Source: Lepeophtheirus salmonis (taxonomy: Eukaryota; Arthropoda; Copepoda; Siphonostomatoida; Caligidae). Taken from it: a stretch of DNA of 64,000 nucleotides. Made by a program: the position numbers and the translations under genes. Every line of letters begins with the position of its first letter. Positions within the stretch are counted from its first letter, which is position 1. Below are positions 10,961-21,879 of this stretch, one piece after another. The stretch is taken from assembly GCF_016086655.4 (NCBI RefSeq), contig NC_052134.2:37633971-37697970 (forward strand). Direction: 5' to 3'. The notes beneath the pieces are model-generated. The model saw only the letters and a list, made by a program, of their open reading frames with translations. It searched no databases and was not told the DNA's origin.

Positions 10961-13419
10961 ACAAAAAGATCAGCTGCCTAAGTGCCCGTGATTTCCCATG
11001 AGAACGCACCAATGTAGTTGCATGTATAGCTTGTGCACACTGTATACTTATTTTTTCTGTAACTTATGTAAAAATACATCCGTACTTAATGAAACTCTTT
11101 CCATTCTTGTTTATCGGATGTAACAATAGCAGATATATGGAATAAGTAAGCGAGTCTTTAAATATACTTTTACGGTTTCCTTAATATAATTTTATCAGAG
11201 TAATTATTGCGTAGAATAATATGTTCATAACTTATAATTAACCCTATATATACCGTCTGGATAGAATGAGCCAAATATCTTGTTAATAATCAATTTTCAA
11301 CACCCTAATATGCATTTACAAAAATATTTTTTTTGGATTATTGAATTCAATTTTCGACAAGAATGTAATATACAATCATATATTCAAATAAAATGTATTT
11401 ATATGTAAATTTTTTCTGGTAAAGTTCATGATTATAGTAACAATATTAGAAAAATAATATTTTTACCACCGTAGAGTCAGATTGGTTAGGTAAAAACTAG
11501 TTATATAGATACTATAAAGTCCAAAATTGGATTATTATTATCATATGGATATTTTTGATTTATTTATGAGGATCTTTATATGTATTTGAATCTTTCGTCG
11601 AAATATTTTTTGAAACACGATCATAACTAAAAATATTAAATATAAATTTAACATTCCGTGTAATGTTCGTGATTTTCCAATGAGGCATTATATATGTATA
11701 CAATATACCTACAACATATATTCATAGGTACATATATACGTATCTAATTGAATTCAAAAACAAGAGATCGTGAGCCATATTCATATTACACATCCACAAA
11801 GTATATTTATGAGGCCGTAAAAAGGTTTGTCGTCATTTGAAGGTATTGATGTTTATAAATATACTCACATACGAATATTTATGTAAGTATTTTTATCTTT
11901 AAGTTTGCTTTTATGAGACACAATAATAGTGAAATTTTATGAGGACCACATCTTGGAACACAAAAGTTTTGATTGGTATTATAAAATGCATCTCGTTTCA
12001 CTGAGAAAATGATATTCTGTTTTTTATTAGCTGATAATTTCACCTTTTCACATAAATCTTCATTTTCTACGAAAAATAAAAATAGGTTTGAAATTTAAAA
12101 AAAATAATGTAAAGCGTTGGAGCGAATATATCAGTGGGGAGCAGTTGTATAAAAATGACATTAACTATTAATAACACCTTAATTAAGCAACTTTTACTTG
12201 TTATTGTTTTTAAAAAAAGGAACCAATGACTCATTTGACCCACTTGTTCCGCGGTACTATCTCCCCTTTCTTTCCAAAGTGCATTTCGAAGTGGTAAAAA
12301 TAAGAACACGTGAACACTTTTTGTCCAAATTTAGCAGGATACAGATTTTTTTTTATTGCTCTAGAGGCACTGAGGGTACCATGAATCAATCTATAAATAC
12401 ACAACCTCCATAAAATCATCCATTTAATTGTATTAACAAGTTGAATTCTGCAAAAGGAAGAAAAATTGCATACGTTACGAGGAAAAATGATTAAATAACT
12501 TCATCTGTGATATTTCAAAAGCAAGTTTTGGAGAGTAAAACTATTTTCATACACAAAGAATCTTCTTTAGCTAACAGGCGTGTTTCTTCATTTCAGTTCA
12601 TAGCTTAGGGGACTACCATTGTGTTAAATACCTACATCATGTTTGCTTATGAATGATGTCGAGGAATTACTTCAACGATAGCACCATATCAGCAAGAAAA
12701 AAGACCACCTAAATATACAATTTTTTTAACAAAATAGAAATATAATCAAATGAGAATTTGTGATTAGCTCAATCATGTCTTTAATAAATTAAAAGATGTG
12801 AACTTCAGTCTTATGACACATATTTTTAATTCAATGGATTGCGACCTTAGGCATAGGAAGGCTTGCAATTAGAAGAATTTAAGTCTTGAAATGCTTACAA
12901 ATATATCCAATATTTATGTGATCATACTTATATAATTCTTTGAATAATGCTAAATATCTATAAATTAATTCAAACTCGAATGTGGAGCCAATTTTTTCCC
13001 GCGTTATAAAATCACATAACTCAAAAGTATATTAATTAAAATTTTATTTGTGGCTAATTAATAATAAGTTAATTATTAAAATGAGGTGTCCCCAAAATTT
13101 GATTTTTAGAGACATAGTACTTGGCTGATAACACTTTTTTTTTTTTTATTTTGATAATAGCAGCAATCTAGGAAATATTGGACCGATCATCCAGAAAATA
13201 TCTTCAATGAGTGAGAACAATATATAAAACTAAATTATCAAATTTATATCTGAGTATTTCATGCCATTAAATTTTTGAGTCATTGAGCTTGAGTCCAGTA
13301 GAAGTTTCGAGTTTTTTGAGCATGAGTACAAGTCTACTAGTGAGTCAATTTAATTCCTTTTGTTCCAACTCCCTGTACGACATTATTTCGCTTACAAAAA
13401 AAATACCGAGTGCATCCTT
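10961..13419. other. AT-rich, no supported gene
   Basis: No recognisable protein motif. ORFs of 60-80 codons at 12067-12419 overlap on both strands and look like chance. Near 13280-13345 a short degenerate GAGCTTGAGTCC / GAGCATGAGTAC / TAGTGAGTC repetition is present. Confidence 0.4.
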
Positions 13420-14250
13420 GTCAAATTTCCTTGTCTCACTAGATACATCATGGAAATTTCAAATTGTATTCTTTTGATAAAAAAAATGAAGTAATAAGTT
13501 ATATTTGAGTTGAAATTATTGTAAAGAAAAAAGAGTACGAGTTGAAGGCTGGAAATAGAGATATGGTACTACTGAATTAAGACTCTTGTTAATACCAGCT
13601 ACCTGTTATATAAGTCTGGGGGGGGAGAAAATTAATGACTCCTTTCAAGAAGAAAATCATCTACATTTCAAATAACATTTGTGAAGGAAAAATATTGAAA
13701 TTATATATAAAATCAAAAATATTTATATAATAATACAAAAGATAGGGGTGAATGCGGAGATGTTAGTAGCTTGACGTCTTATTAAATAATAAACAACAAA
13801 TAAGAAAGAGCACACTCAACAACCGTTTTTCCTTTTTTTATGTTTAAAGGTAGTTTTTCCATTACAAACTTGTAAATTCTATTTATAATATACTTATACT
13901 CCAATTCCAAAGGGACAGGTATTCAATTTTTTGTTGATTCCTCGTCGTGTATATGTATATATATTAGCCATCTTAATATTAGGAAATTTTGGCTATCTTA
14001 TACAAATGTATAGCTACGGTTTTAATAAATTTTATAATAAGTAACAAGATGTAGGATTTATATATAATTATTTCAAAAATAATGGAGAAAAAATATAAGA
14101 ATGATAGTCTGGGAGTATTTCAAAAATAAATGGAATTTTGTATGATTAACTTATTTGACTAACTACCAACTGATTTTGGGCCATTCTTTTGTTTCTCTTT
14201 GGAAGAAAGATTTCGTGATACAATAAGAGTAACGACTTGTTCAGCTTTAA
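13420..14250 (+). repeat. long dispersed repeat L, copy 1 (uninterrupted)
   Basis: Co-linear with 47625-48905. Shared blocks in order are: AGATACATCATGG with AATGAAGTAATAA; CCAAAGGGACAGG / CCAAAAAGACAGG; TTTTTGTTGATTCCTCGTCG; TAGCCATCTTAATATT; TAATAAATTTTATAATAAG; GTCTGGGAGTATTT; and finally CTTATTTGACTAACTACCAA followed by CTGATTTTGGG. The last block is also the tail of family R. Copy 2 carries a mariner between the CGTCGT...ATA and GGCCATC blocks; here those blocks adjoin. Confidence 0.6.
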
Positions 14251-15421
14251 TTCAGTTATTAAAAATAATGACAATTAAAATTAAATAGTATCAAAGATAA
14301 ATCATGTTTAAACAATTATAGAATTTCGAAATAAAGTGGGTTTGTCAGTTTCCAGCCACGAGTCCTTTTCAAGCCTGAACCGTTTCACTTTGGTTTTAAA
14401 TCGAATTGTAAGTTATATTTAAATTGGGTGAAGTGAAATTCAAGTTTGAATTGTGAGTAAGAATCTACATCCCATTAAAAAGAAACTAAATAATGTTTAC
14501 ATTCAATTCTTGTACTCAAATTGTATGGGATTCGTTATAAACAAAATTGTACTTTGTGATTTTCTATCAAACGTATTTTAAAACTCTATAATACGTTTCT
14601 AATTATTATATACTATTACTTAATATGTATACCACATATTTATATAATAGATAAACACATTACTTAACAAGGATTAAAGTCTTAAAAGAAATTCAATCAC
14701 AGTCTATTTAAGAATTTAATGAAATAAAAATAAGTACATTTAAGCTGTAACGTAAAAACTCATTATTACTAAATCCGTATCTGTAAGAAATTATGACATC
14801 ATTGTATAGGTATTACATCAAAATCATTTTCTGTTCTATATTATGTAGATCCTATTAGAATCGGTACTTTTGATACCAATAGAAAAAATAATAATAGAAC
14901 AACTCAATTAGTGGATTATTTTTAGACGTCTACTCCATCATGGATAATTATTTACACTATCGTTATAATCTTTTCTAAAATGGATGTTCTATCGAGCTAC
15001 ATATTGATGTACGAGGATATATTATATTCATAGCAAAATAGATTCTATTGAAAAGATTTTATTTTTTGAAGAGAGATTCAAATGAAATATAAATAGATAC
15101 AAATTCAAAAAATCCTCCTTTTTGTAATAATAAAATATTATAAAATTTTTCAGAATATTTTGTTTAAATTATATAGAATTGTGTCTTTCTTGAGACGATT
15201 TGTTCAAGACCGAATCGAATTGATAAATAAGAAAAGGAACAAGAGATAAACTAAATTGATTACATTTACTATTTGGAGTACTTTATTCCTTTAATGTTGT
15301 TTTAGCTTTTCATTGATGAAAAATGACTTCATTAATAGACTGAGGATAGGTTTTTACAAAGAGGATGGAGGAGGTGAATTACTTAAGACTATTATCTTGG
15401 CTAGAAAAGAAGTTGCAGAAT
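14251..15421. other. no feature seen
   Basis: AT-rich. No motif-bearing ORF and no recognised repeat end. Confidence 0.4.
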
Positions 15422-15600
15422 CAGGGGTGTCCGCAAGGAGTAGGCTGAAGGGGTTGTAGCCCTCTCCAAATTACAGGAATTACTGTTTTTTAAAAGAAAA
15501 TTTAATTTTTTGTAATTAGCTTAATTTATTTTTTTTCCAGAAAATTCGAAATTTGAACTTTTTTTTCATATATCTTAGAAATTGCTTCATATAAAGAGTG
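15422..15600 (+). repeat. MITE family M, truncated copy
   Basis: Begins CAGGGGTGTCCGCAAGGAG, then GGCTGAAGGGGTTGTAGCCC, CTCCAAATTACAGGAATT and runs of AAAATTTAATTTTTTG. The terminus matches the reversed ends at 28441, 37088 and 55397. The right end is not recognisable, so this copy is probably truncated. Confidence 0.6.
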
Positions 15601-16599
15601 AGAAACCAAATGGAACCACAGGTTTTTTTTAAAAATCAAGTTAACTTAATGATAATATGAAGCGAAATTGAAAAGTCAATTTAAGCCCAGTTGAACCGAT
15701 TTGATAATTGTTTGATTCAACACAACACTAAAATAAAATGATTTATAAAAGGAATAAGTATTTGTCTTCTTTTTTAATAATTGTTCAAGAAATTTTTCTC
15801 TAGTTACTGTTATTCTTTTACCTATAGCTACATAGTAAATGAGTTCGTTTCATTATAGAAAAAAAAAAGTTTAGGGTTATTATTGTGAATAATTTTACGT
15901 CTATTGTACTATTGTTCTTCTTGTTTTTATTTTTGTAATAATCTATTTCTTAATGATTCTTTTTAAAAAAGAAAATTGTTTCAAGATAATTGTAGCAAAT
16001 TAAAATAATACATATTATAATTAATATGTCTTATGTCCCCCCTTATTTTTTCTCATTAATGGAGCAATTATGAAATATGTTTTCTTTTTTTTGCTATTCT
16101 TTAAATAATTACTTATAACTATTAGACGAATAATATATATGAAAATCATGTAGTTTTACCCGGAACTCACCCCCAAAGTATTCGATATGAATTCAATCCT
16201 AATCATAATGTGAAAATGTTGCATCTGAGTTCAAACAAAACTTCAGTAATCGATTTCATTAATTGGCACTGTTGTTTATCCAGTTTTAAATCTTTCTAAA
16301 GTGTACTCGAAGGCTTTGATGTAGTTTAGTGGTTTTTCCTGGTATTATCTGCTGTGTAAGAGAAAAAAACATAGGTTTGAAGAAAAAAATAGCAGAAAAG
16401 CTATAAAAGAAAACGACCTGTATTTTTTTTCTAAAAATGGTAAGGCTAGGTTAAAAAAAGGATGGTTGAGAACGGGTTAATCGATTGCATTTCCATTTCA
16501 AATATTCTGTTGGCATATACCCAACTATATTCAAGGAACCAGAAAATATATGGCTGCTCTGCGCTATATAGTCATTAGTTTAAGTATAACTACTTTGTA

Positions 16600-16930
16600 C
16601 AGGAGCGTCTGGAGGCGCTGTAGCCTTTTTTAAATTAAGGAATTTTTTACACAAAAATTAAATATTTGACATTTTTTTTCCAAAAAATGAAATTTTATGT
16701 TAATAACTTAATTTTTTTTTTAATTTTTCTCCAAAAAATTTTATTTTTTGAGAATAGCTGTGAATTTTTGAAATGTTCTTCCAAAAAATTTAATATTTGA
16801 AAATATATTTTTGAACTTTTGTTTCAAAAAATCTAATTTTTTGTGAATAGCTATTGATTTTTGAAATTTTTAGTTAATATTTCAAAAAAAATTCAGTAAA
16901 GTTTCAAAATATAAATACTTTTTAGAGTTC
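16600..16930 (+). repeat. MITE family M copy
   Basis: Starts CAGGAGCGTCTGGAGGCG with CTGTAGCC and AAATTAAGGAATTTTTT, followed by several CCAAAAAATTTAATTTTTTG-like units and GTGAATAGCT. The order matches other copies. The right terminus is eroded. Confidence 0.55.
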
Positions 16931-18069
16931 GTGTTTTTTTCCTCAGAATTTGAGGTCAGGCAGGTAAATGCAAGTAAACTACATCTTAAAATCTTGACAT
17001 ACTTAAGCCAGCTATATATTAGTGTTGCCCAAAGTGTTTGTAGTATCAATGACCAATTCCTTCATTCTTACAGAGCAAATGAATAAAAGGGTAGGAAGTG
17101 TTGTCTACAAAAATACACATTTGAGTGGATTTATCTACAAATACCTATTTTAGTTTTGATCCAAAATCTTCTCTTTTTACTGCCCCAAGCGTGTTGAAAG
17201 TTTAATAACATATACATTATATCGATAATGAACTATGGAACTATGTTCAAAATCCAAGTGTTTTATTTTTCTTAATGTGGATTGAGATGAAGAGGAAAAT
17301 GGAATTTGCTAGTCACGAAACATACATACTCATCGTGTGTATCATCTAAAAAGATTACTTATATCCAAAATGAAGTCAATTTGAGAAAAAGCACGTCATG
17401 TTTATACATACATTGCTTCAAGGGACGAACATCACATTTTCATGTGCATTTGAGCCAGTACCGATTTTAAGGAAGGCATTTGGAGCACTTCCCATAAGCA
17501 GCGTTCTACACTTGAATATAAAAATAAGGACCCCTACATAGTCAATAAGCCATTGGCTAGAATTGTAAAAAATATGAACTCCCGATAGGATTTTAAAGAC
17601 ACTGAAAATTAAAGAGGTAACTCTGAACATTCATAGAATATTAAGTAGAAGACCGGCTCGTTGTCATGACATGTTATTAAATTAGCTACAAGCAACTATG
17701 AAAGGTGAAGAGGCAAAAAAACGCTAACCCCACTCCGTGTCCAGTAAGTTATAGACAGGAATAGCTCTGATGCCGATCCTTAACTCCACGTCAAGTACAA
17801 TACAGACTTATGAATATAACTCACCAACAAACTATCAGTGTTACTCTCAGTCATTTCTGAACACATACACTTTATACTTTAATGTTCCCTCATCAAGAAT
17901 AAAAGAACAATAATAATAGCATTAGAAAATAAAAACAATGTTCAAGTTTTAATTTATAAAACATCTAGCACTTGTTTTAGGTCATATATTTACCTAATAC
18001 CAAAATCTATAAAAATAATGCTATGAAAATGCATGTAATAACAGATAAATATATTTAAATATGCATATA
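16931..18069. other. mostly AT-rich; GC-richer block at 17690-17830
   Basis: No coding motif. The 17690-17830 block is visibly less AT-rich than its surroundings and lies on the 3' side of the minus-strand gypsy integrase fragment. It could be long-terminal-repeat or leftover retrotransposon sequence; no second copy is present to test this. Confidence 0.3.
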
Positions 18070-18192
18070 TAGTGCTGTGTTGGTCCGTATTAAAGACTGA
18101 AGACTGCAGTTTCGTCCATTTCAGTCTCGTTCCAGTCCAATTCAGTCCTAACGCATATAAAGTTTTGTCCTTGATGACGTCACTCAACTTTA
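18070..18192 (+). repeat. CAGTCC/TGACGTCA repeat (family C), copy 1
   Basis: Contains GTGTTGGTCCGTATTAAAG, CGTTCCAGTCCAATTCAG, ATATAAAGTTTTGTCC and TTGATGACGTCACTCAACTT. The same order occurs at 63785-63900 and, inverted, at 57718-57897. It includes a perfect TGACGTCA palindrome at 18175-18182, the canonical CREB/ATF binding site. Minus-strand ORFs crossing it (17990-18187) are repeat-derived. Confidence 0.65.
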
Positions 18193-18200
18193 TTTATTTT

Positions 18201-18427
18201 TTAAGACAGTTCTTGTAGTAACAGTCCGAAGTTTTTAGCTTTCAATGCAGATTTTATGACCCTATGCACACTTTCAATGATTCTATTATTTTGGGGATGG
18301 TACGACGTCGTACAAAGTCTATGAAAACCAACCATGAGGGATAGTTGATGGAACAATTCAGACTCAAACTGTTTTCCATGATCAGTAATAGACGTCACTT
18401 CACAAAACGACTGCTCAAAATGAGTTA
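18201..18427 (-). pseudogene. Ty3/gypsy-type integrase fragment
   Basis: The minus-strand frame reads VTHFEQSFCEVTSITDHGK, then QFESELFHQLSLM, RLCTTSYHPQ and NNRIIESVHRVIKSALK. This is the catalytic core of a retroviral-type integrase. ITDHGKQFES carries the second acidic residue (D), and the YHPQNNRIIES stretch carries the glutamate of the D,D-35-E triad. The zinc finger, first aspartate and C-terminal parts are missing, and no reverse transcriptase was found nearby. The frame stops near 18201, where it meets the CAGTCC repeat. Its upstream end runs into the start of the chromodomain frame on the other strand (18420 onward). It is a fragment with no chance of function alone. Confidence 0.75.
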
Positions 18428-18986
18428 CAGTTTAGGAAAAATGGCCTTTGCTGCCGAGAGGATCCGCAAAAAGCTTTGCAAAAGGAAAACAGAATATTTA
18501 GTCGAGTGGAAAGGATGGAGTCCCAAGTACTCCAATTGGGAGCCGGAGGAAAACATTTTAGATGCACAACTCATTCGACAATTTGCACACAATGAGCCCA
18601 TTCCTAAAAGATGACTTAAAAAGCGGGAGAGAGTCGATTCGGACTTGGAGATTCCGGTCTATCCATCTCCAAAGGAAGAGCGTGGATCAACATCTAATAC
18701 GAAATTCTGTACCGTCAAGAAACAAGGTGGAGGAGTCGAAGAAAAAGCACCTTCCTTCCTCCAACCCACAGCATCAGGTCGAACATCTAAAATGGCCAAC
18801 GATTCAAATCCTCGAATCCAGGGATATCTAATAAATCCGCTAACAAAGTCAAAGAAAACAAAAAATTATTCCTCGAGCAGCACCAGTAGTAATAACAACA
18901 ACGGTGTTACTTACAATGGCCATAACAACCAGTCTCCCCGGAGGCGTGGGTTTGTATCCCACCACTGCCACCAACATGGGTTTTAG
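18420..18986 (+). pseudogene. Polycomb/CBX-like chromodomain frame with one in-frame TGA
   Basis: A single frame runs from ATG 18420 to TAG 18984, interrupted only by TGA at 18612-18614. Residues 9-55 form a chromodomain: AFAAERI, EYLVEWKGWS, YSNWEPEENILDAQLI. The NILD element, the FAAE start and the WEPEENIL block are typical of Polycomb/CBX proteins more than of HP1 or retrotransposon chromodomains. The three aromatic cage residues that bind trimethyl-lysine are present (F10, W30, W33). Right after the domain it reads PIPKR-stop-LKKRERVDSD. In Polycomb proteins a KRG-x-KK stretch occurs here, so a Gly codon (GGA) probably mutated to TGA. The following 123 codons are Lys/Ser/Asn-rich with a poly-Ser/Asn run. 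No C-terminal Pc box is seen, and an alternative frame near 18935 reads GGVGLYPTTATNM, hinting at a frameshift. With no introns, it is probably a retrocopy or captured exon. The UGA-C context could allow readthrough or a 64-residue chromodomain-only protein. Confidence 0.75.
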
Positions 18987-19329
18987 TGTGGATTAGGTAT
19001 TAAAGTAATTCCAAGTTTACGAGTCTGTAACTAATATATTTATTCGAAGGAATGGATGCGATCCAGGTTGTTTGAGATATTCATTGATTGTATTACTACA
19101 GCCGAAAAACGTGATTCTTTTTTTAGAGCTTGAAAAAGGAAATAGCGTCCTATCATATATTAAATAATCATAACAAAAAAAATAACAAAGGAGAACAAAC
19201 AGGGATCGTTCGTTGAACGCCACAGGCCGACAGTATTAAGAACCAGCCCTAAGGACTTATAGGATCGATACAAAGACTAAGCTGGGCTGAACCGAATAAA
19301 CACGGACTGACACAACACAACACATATAA

Positions 19330-20209
19330 AAAAGTCAAAAAGGGAAATAAATCGTATCAAATTACGTTGTCCAAAAATTTTTACAAAAAATTTTGTTAAT
19401 AAGTTTCAAATTTTTTATTAAAACTAAAATAGTTACTCACTTTTTACTGAAAAATATATTTCCCCCTTATTAAAAAAAAACCGTCAGAAAGTCAACCACT
19501 CAAATAAACATCCAAGTTGTGGCCCCTATAGCGCCTTGCATTTTGATTTTGACTTGGGATTAGCTAATGGTAAAACCAGTCTGATTAGAGCAAGGGTAGA
19601 TAGTCAACGCTGCAAATTGATAATTAAATCAAAATCTCCGTACATACCGATATATATACAAAGATTCCTTAAAATATATCAAGGAAGGATCCGTCCGCAT
19701 AATAATAAATGTTACTTTAAAAAATGATAAGTAACTTAATATTATGTGAGTATTACGTATACATATTACACATATATACAAAAAGTTGGTTATACTCAAA
19801 ATGTAGGATATAAATATGTTACAAACGTCCAAGGTTTTGAACTTCGTGTGTGGGATTGATGAGAAGTTGTGATTTTGATTCTTATCTCTCTCCCTCTGTT
19901 CATTTTTTTTATCTGTATATATGTATGTACAATTTAGAACCATAATAAAATGTGAGGCATTAGGGATTAAGATATTTGAAGGAAGAAACACGTATAAAAG
20001 ACTCAAAACCAATAAAAATGTAATCCTTGTAAAATAAAATATATAAAATAGTTTCATCAGGTCAGTCAGTTATGACCATTATATTCTCCAGATATCTAAA
20101 TAATAACTCTTTTCAGGGAGGATAATGTTTTCAAATAAAACAGATTATTATAAAACGTGTTTAAATCCTATAAAGAAATGACATGGCATATGCAAACAAT
20201 ATTTAAATG
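19330..20209. other. no supported gene
   Basis: AT-rich. The 142-codon minus ORF at 19629-20057 is the longest in the window. It is a low-complexity Ile/Phe/Tyr/Asn/Ser string without motif, and its codons look like background sequence. Confidence 0.4.
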
Positions 20210-20530
20210 TTTGAAATGGTTGCAAATGGATGAATATATATTTTTTTTTAAATTTAGATATTAGATTGTTCAAATACTTAGTTCTGTAAAGGTTTTGTAG
20301 TAAAAGCAAATAGATTATGTAGAACTATGTTAATACATTTATATACAAAAAAAAATTAAGTTAAGTTTTTTCGCGTAAAATAATCAATTTTTCAATGAGT
20401 TTAAACTTAAAAGAGTATTGAAATGACAAGGATTTTCAGAAGAAGAAAACTAAAGAAAATATATGGACATATGTTTTGCTCAAATGAACAAAAGTGTAAC
20501 TTTTAATTCAATTGAAAGTAAATGAATCTT
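20210..20530 (+). repeat. dispersed repeat D, copy 1
   Basis: Contains AGATTGTTCAAATACTTAG, GTAGTAAAAGCAAATAGATT, TGTTAATACATTTATAT, TCGCGTAAAATAATCAAT, GTATTGAAATGACAAGGATT, and ACATATGTTTTGCTCAAATG followed by AACAAAAGTGTAAC. The same blocks occur in the same order at 21880-22880, where about 700 bp of additional sequence separates the two halves. Confidence 0.6.
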
Positions 20531-20534
20531 GACC

Positions 20535-20932
20535 TAACTTGCCTTGAAACACTGCCTCAATTCTCCCACGGAATGTTTGTCAGGTTTTGATGATGTCCGT
20601 TGAAGGGAGCTTTGTAGTTATCCGATTGATTGCAGCCTTGAAGGACCTCTCAATGATGAGTGATGTGGCACAGACGTGCCTCTCTAACTTTCCCTTGACA
20701 CATATGTCCAAGAGATTCATAGAACCTAGATGGATTTCTTTGTCCCTGGCTTAAAGGTAGGAGTAGCCTTATTCACCTGAGACCTTTCCTGGACTTCCCA
20801 GGTGCCAGAGGTATCCACCTTCTTTATTCATAATGTGTTTACAGGATTGTTGGTGAGTTTGGTGGTGGCTTTTGCTTCGTGACCTATGTGGAATAATTCG
20901 GCAATCGCGTTTCTTCTAAGCTGCACCATCTC
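20535..20932 (-). pseudogene. internally deleted mariner relic
   Basis: On the minus strand, from ATG near 20929, it reads RRNAIAELFHIGHEAKATT, then KLTNNPVNTL, a stop, and KKVDTSGTWEVQERSQ. This is the N-terminal helix-turn-helix of a mariner transposase and its linker. Near the low-coordinate end, RITTKLPSTDIIKT, a stop, and TFRGRIEAVFQ match the extreme C-terminus. The catalytic centre is missing, so the copy is an internal-deletion derivative. A related relic, with a larger deletion, lies at 25490-25800 on the same strand. Confidence 0.6.
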
Positions 20933-20939
20933 GACAAGT

Positions 20940-21879
20940 TGACTCACAAGGAAAACAAACAGAGTTAAATTTTATTTGTCGTCTAAGCTCTTCTATGTGT
21001 AGGAAAAACTAGGGCATCCTTGAACAAAACATTAAAAACCATATCGATGGATTTTAAAGCAAGGCACTTGTTAATAGACCCTAGATCAGTGAGAAAAGGC
21101 GTGCCACCAAATTTTTATGCTTTTACTGCATGGCTACATATTTCAAAGATTTATTCATCGAAATAAATCAATCAATTATTAAATATGCTAAAAACTGAAA
21201 ATAGGCATTTTCAAAAAAATCAACTTTTACATGATCTTCATCAATAATACAACTATACAAGTTACAACTTGTATAGAATAGCAACGAGTAACGACATAAA
21301 TATATATCCACATTACACAGTAAGACATTGACATCCGAGTTTAAGACAGAGTTCATAAGTGTAATAAATAACTAAACGAAATTTAAGCTTGATGCAACTC
21401 TTGTATCAGTTTGCCAACTCTGGAGTAACTTTTATCCAAAAAGAAATTCGTATTTCAATGGATATTGCCGTAAAAGATTTTGATATAATCATTTGAAAAA
21501 GCATTTTGATTCATTTTATTTTTAAAAAAGTTGCAGATATCTTCGAATAAAGGTGTTTGAGAGCATCATTATTGAATCACACTCCATGCCTTAATTACTC
21601 CTGGCATTTAAAAAAAAAAAACAAAGAAGAAAAACCAGTTTAACTATAATTTACATAAAGATTTGGCAGAACCCCCATTGGCATTGTGTTAAATACTTAT
21701 AGATGAACAAACCTCTTTTAAAATGTCAAACTTTTTTTTTCCAATAATGTCTGAAGTTAACAATCAAACATTATTTGGAGTTCACCTTATGAATAATATG
21801 CATAATTGCTTATTTAAAATTTTAAATTGTAAATATGTATCCCGCTACATAGATTAATTGATACATTTTTATCAAATAT
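20940..21879. other. no feature seen
   Basis: AT-rich sequence. ORF 21168-21356 (minus) has no motif. Near 21010 a short GTAGGAAAAACTAGG stretch resembles sequence near 25400 (AAAAAACTAGGATCTTATCC). It may be flank shared by the two mariner relics. Confidence 0.35.

Larger units (their letters stand above)
18070..19322. mobile_element. composite unit bounded by inverted CAGTCC-family ends
   Basis: The left end reads TAGTGCTGTGTTGGTCCGTA. The right end, read on the opposite strand, gives TGTTGTGTCAGTCCGTG followed by TTATTCGGTTCAG, so the two ends are imperfect inverted repeats. Both are flanked by CATATA (18064-18069 and 19323-19328), a possible target duplication, but weak because the region is AT-rich. 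Inside, in order, are: a 120-bp CAGTCC-rich block ending TTGATGACGTCACTCAAC; an antisense Ty3/gypsy integrase piece; a chromodomain reading frame; and about 250 bp with no recognised feature. The same termini bound a 180-bp element at 57718-57897. Whether the whole segment moved as one unit is inference. Confidence 0.45.

Noticed and set aside
10680..11001. Two overlapping plus-strand ORFs of 93 and 69 codons
   Set aside because: They overlap a minus-strand mariner relic; no motif is seen on the plus strand.
18430..18614. Reading the chromodomain as the C-terminal chromodomain of the adjacent gypsy element
   Set aside because: It is on the opposite strand from the integrase, and its FAAE...WEPEENILD and KR-x-KK features are typical of Polycomb/CBX proteins.
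18562..18831. 89-codon plus-strand ORF in a second frame inside the chromodomain region
   Set aside because: Frame +1 shadow of the chromodomain frame, which shows family-specific sequence on both sides of its stop.
19629..20057. 142-codon minus-strand ORF, the longest in the window
   Set aside because: Low-complexity Ile/Phe/Tyr/Ser/Asn string with no motif, signal or repeat partner; expected by chance over 64 kb of AT-rich DNA read in six frames.
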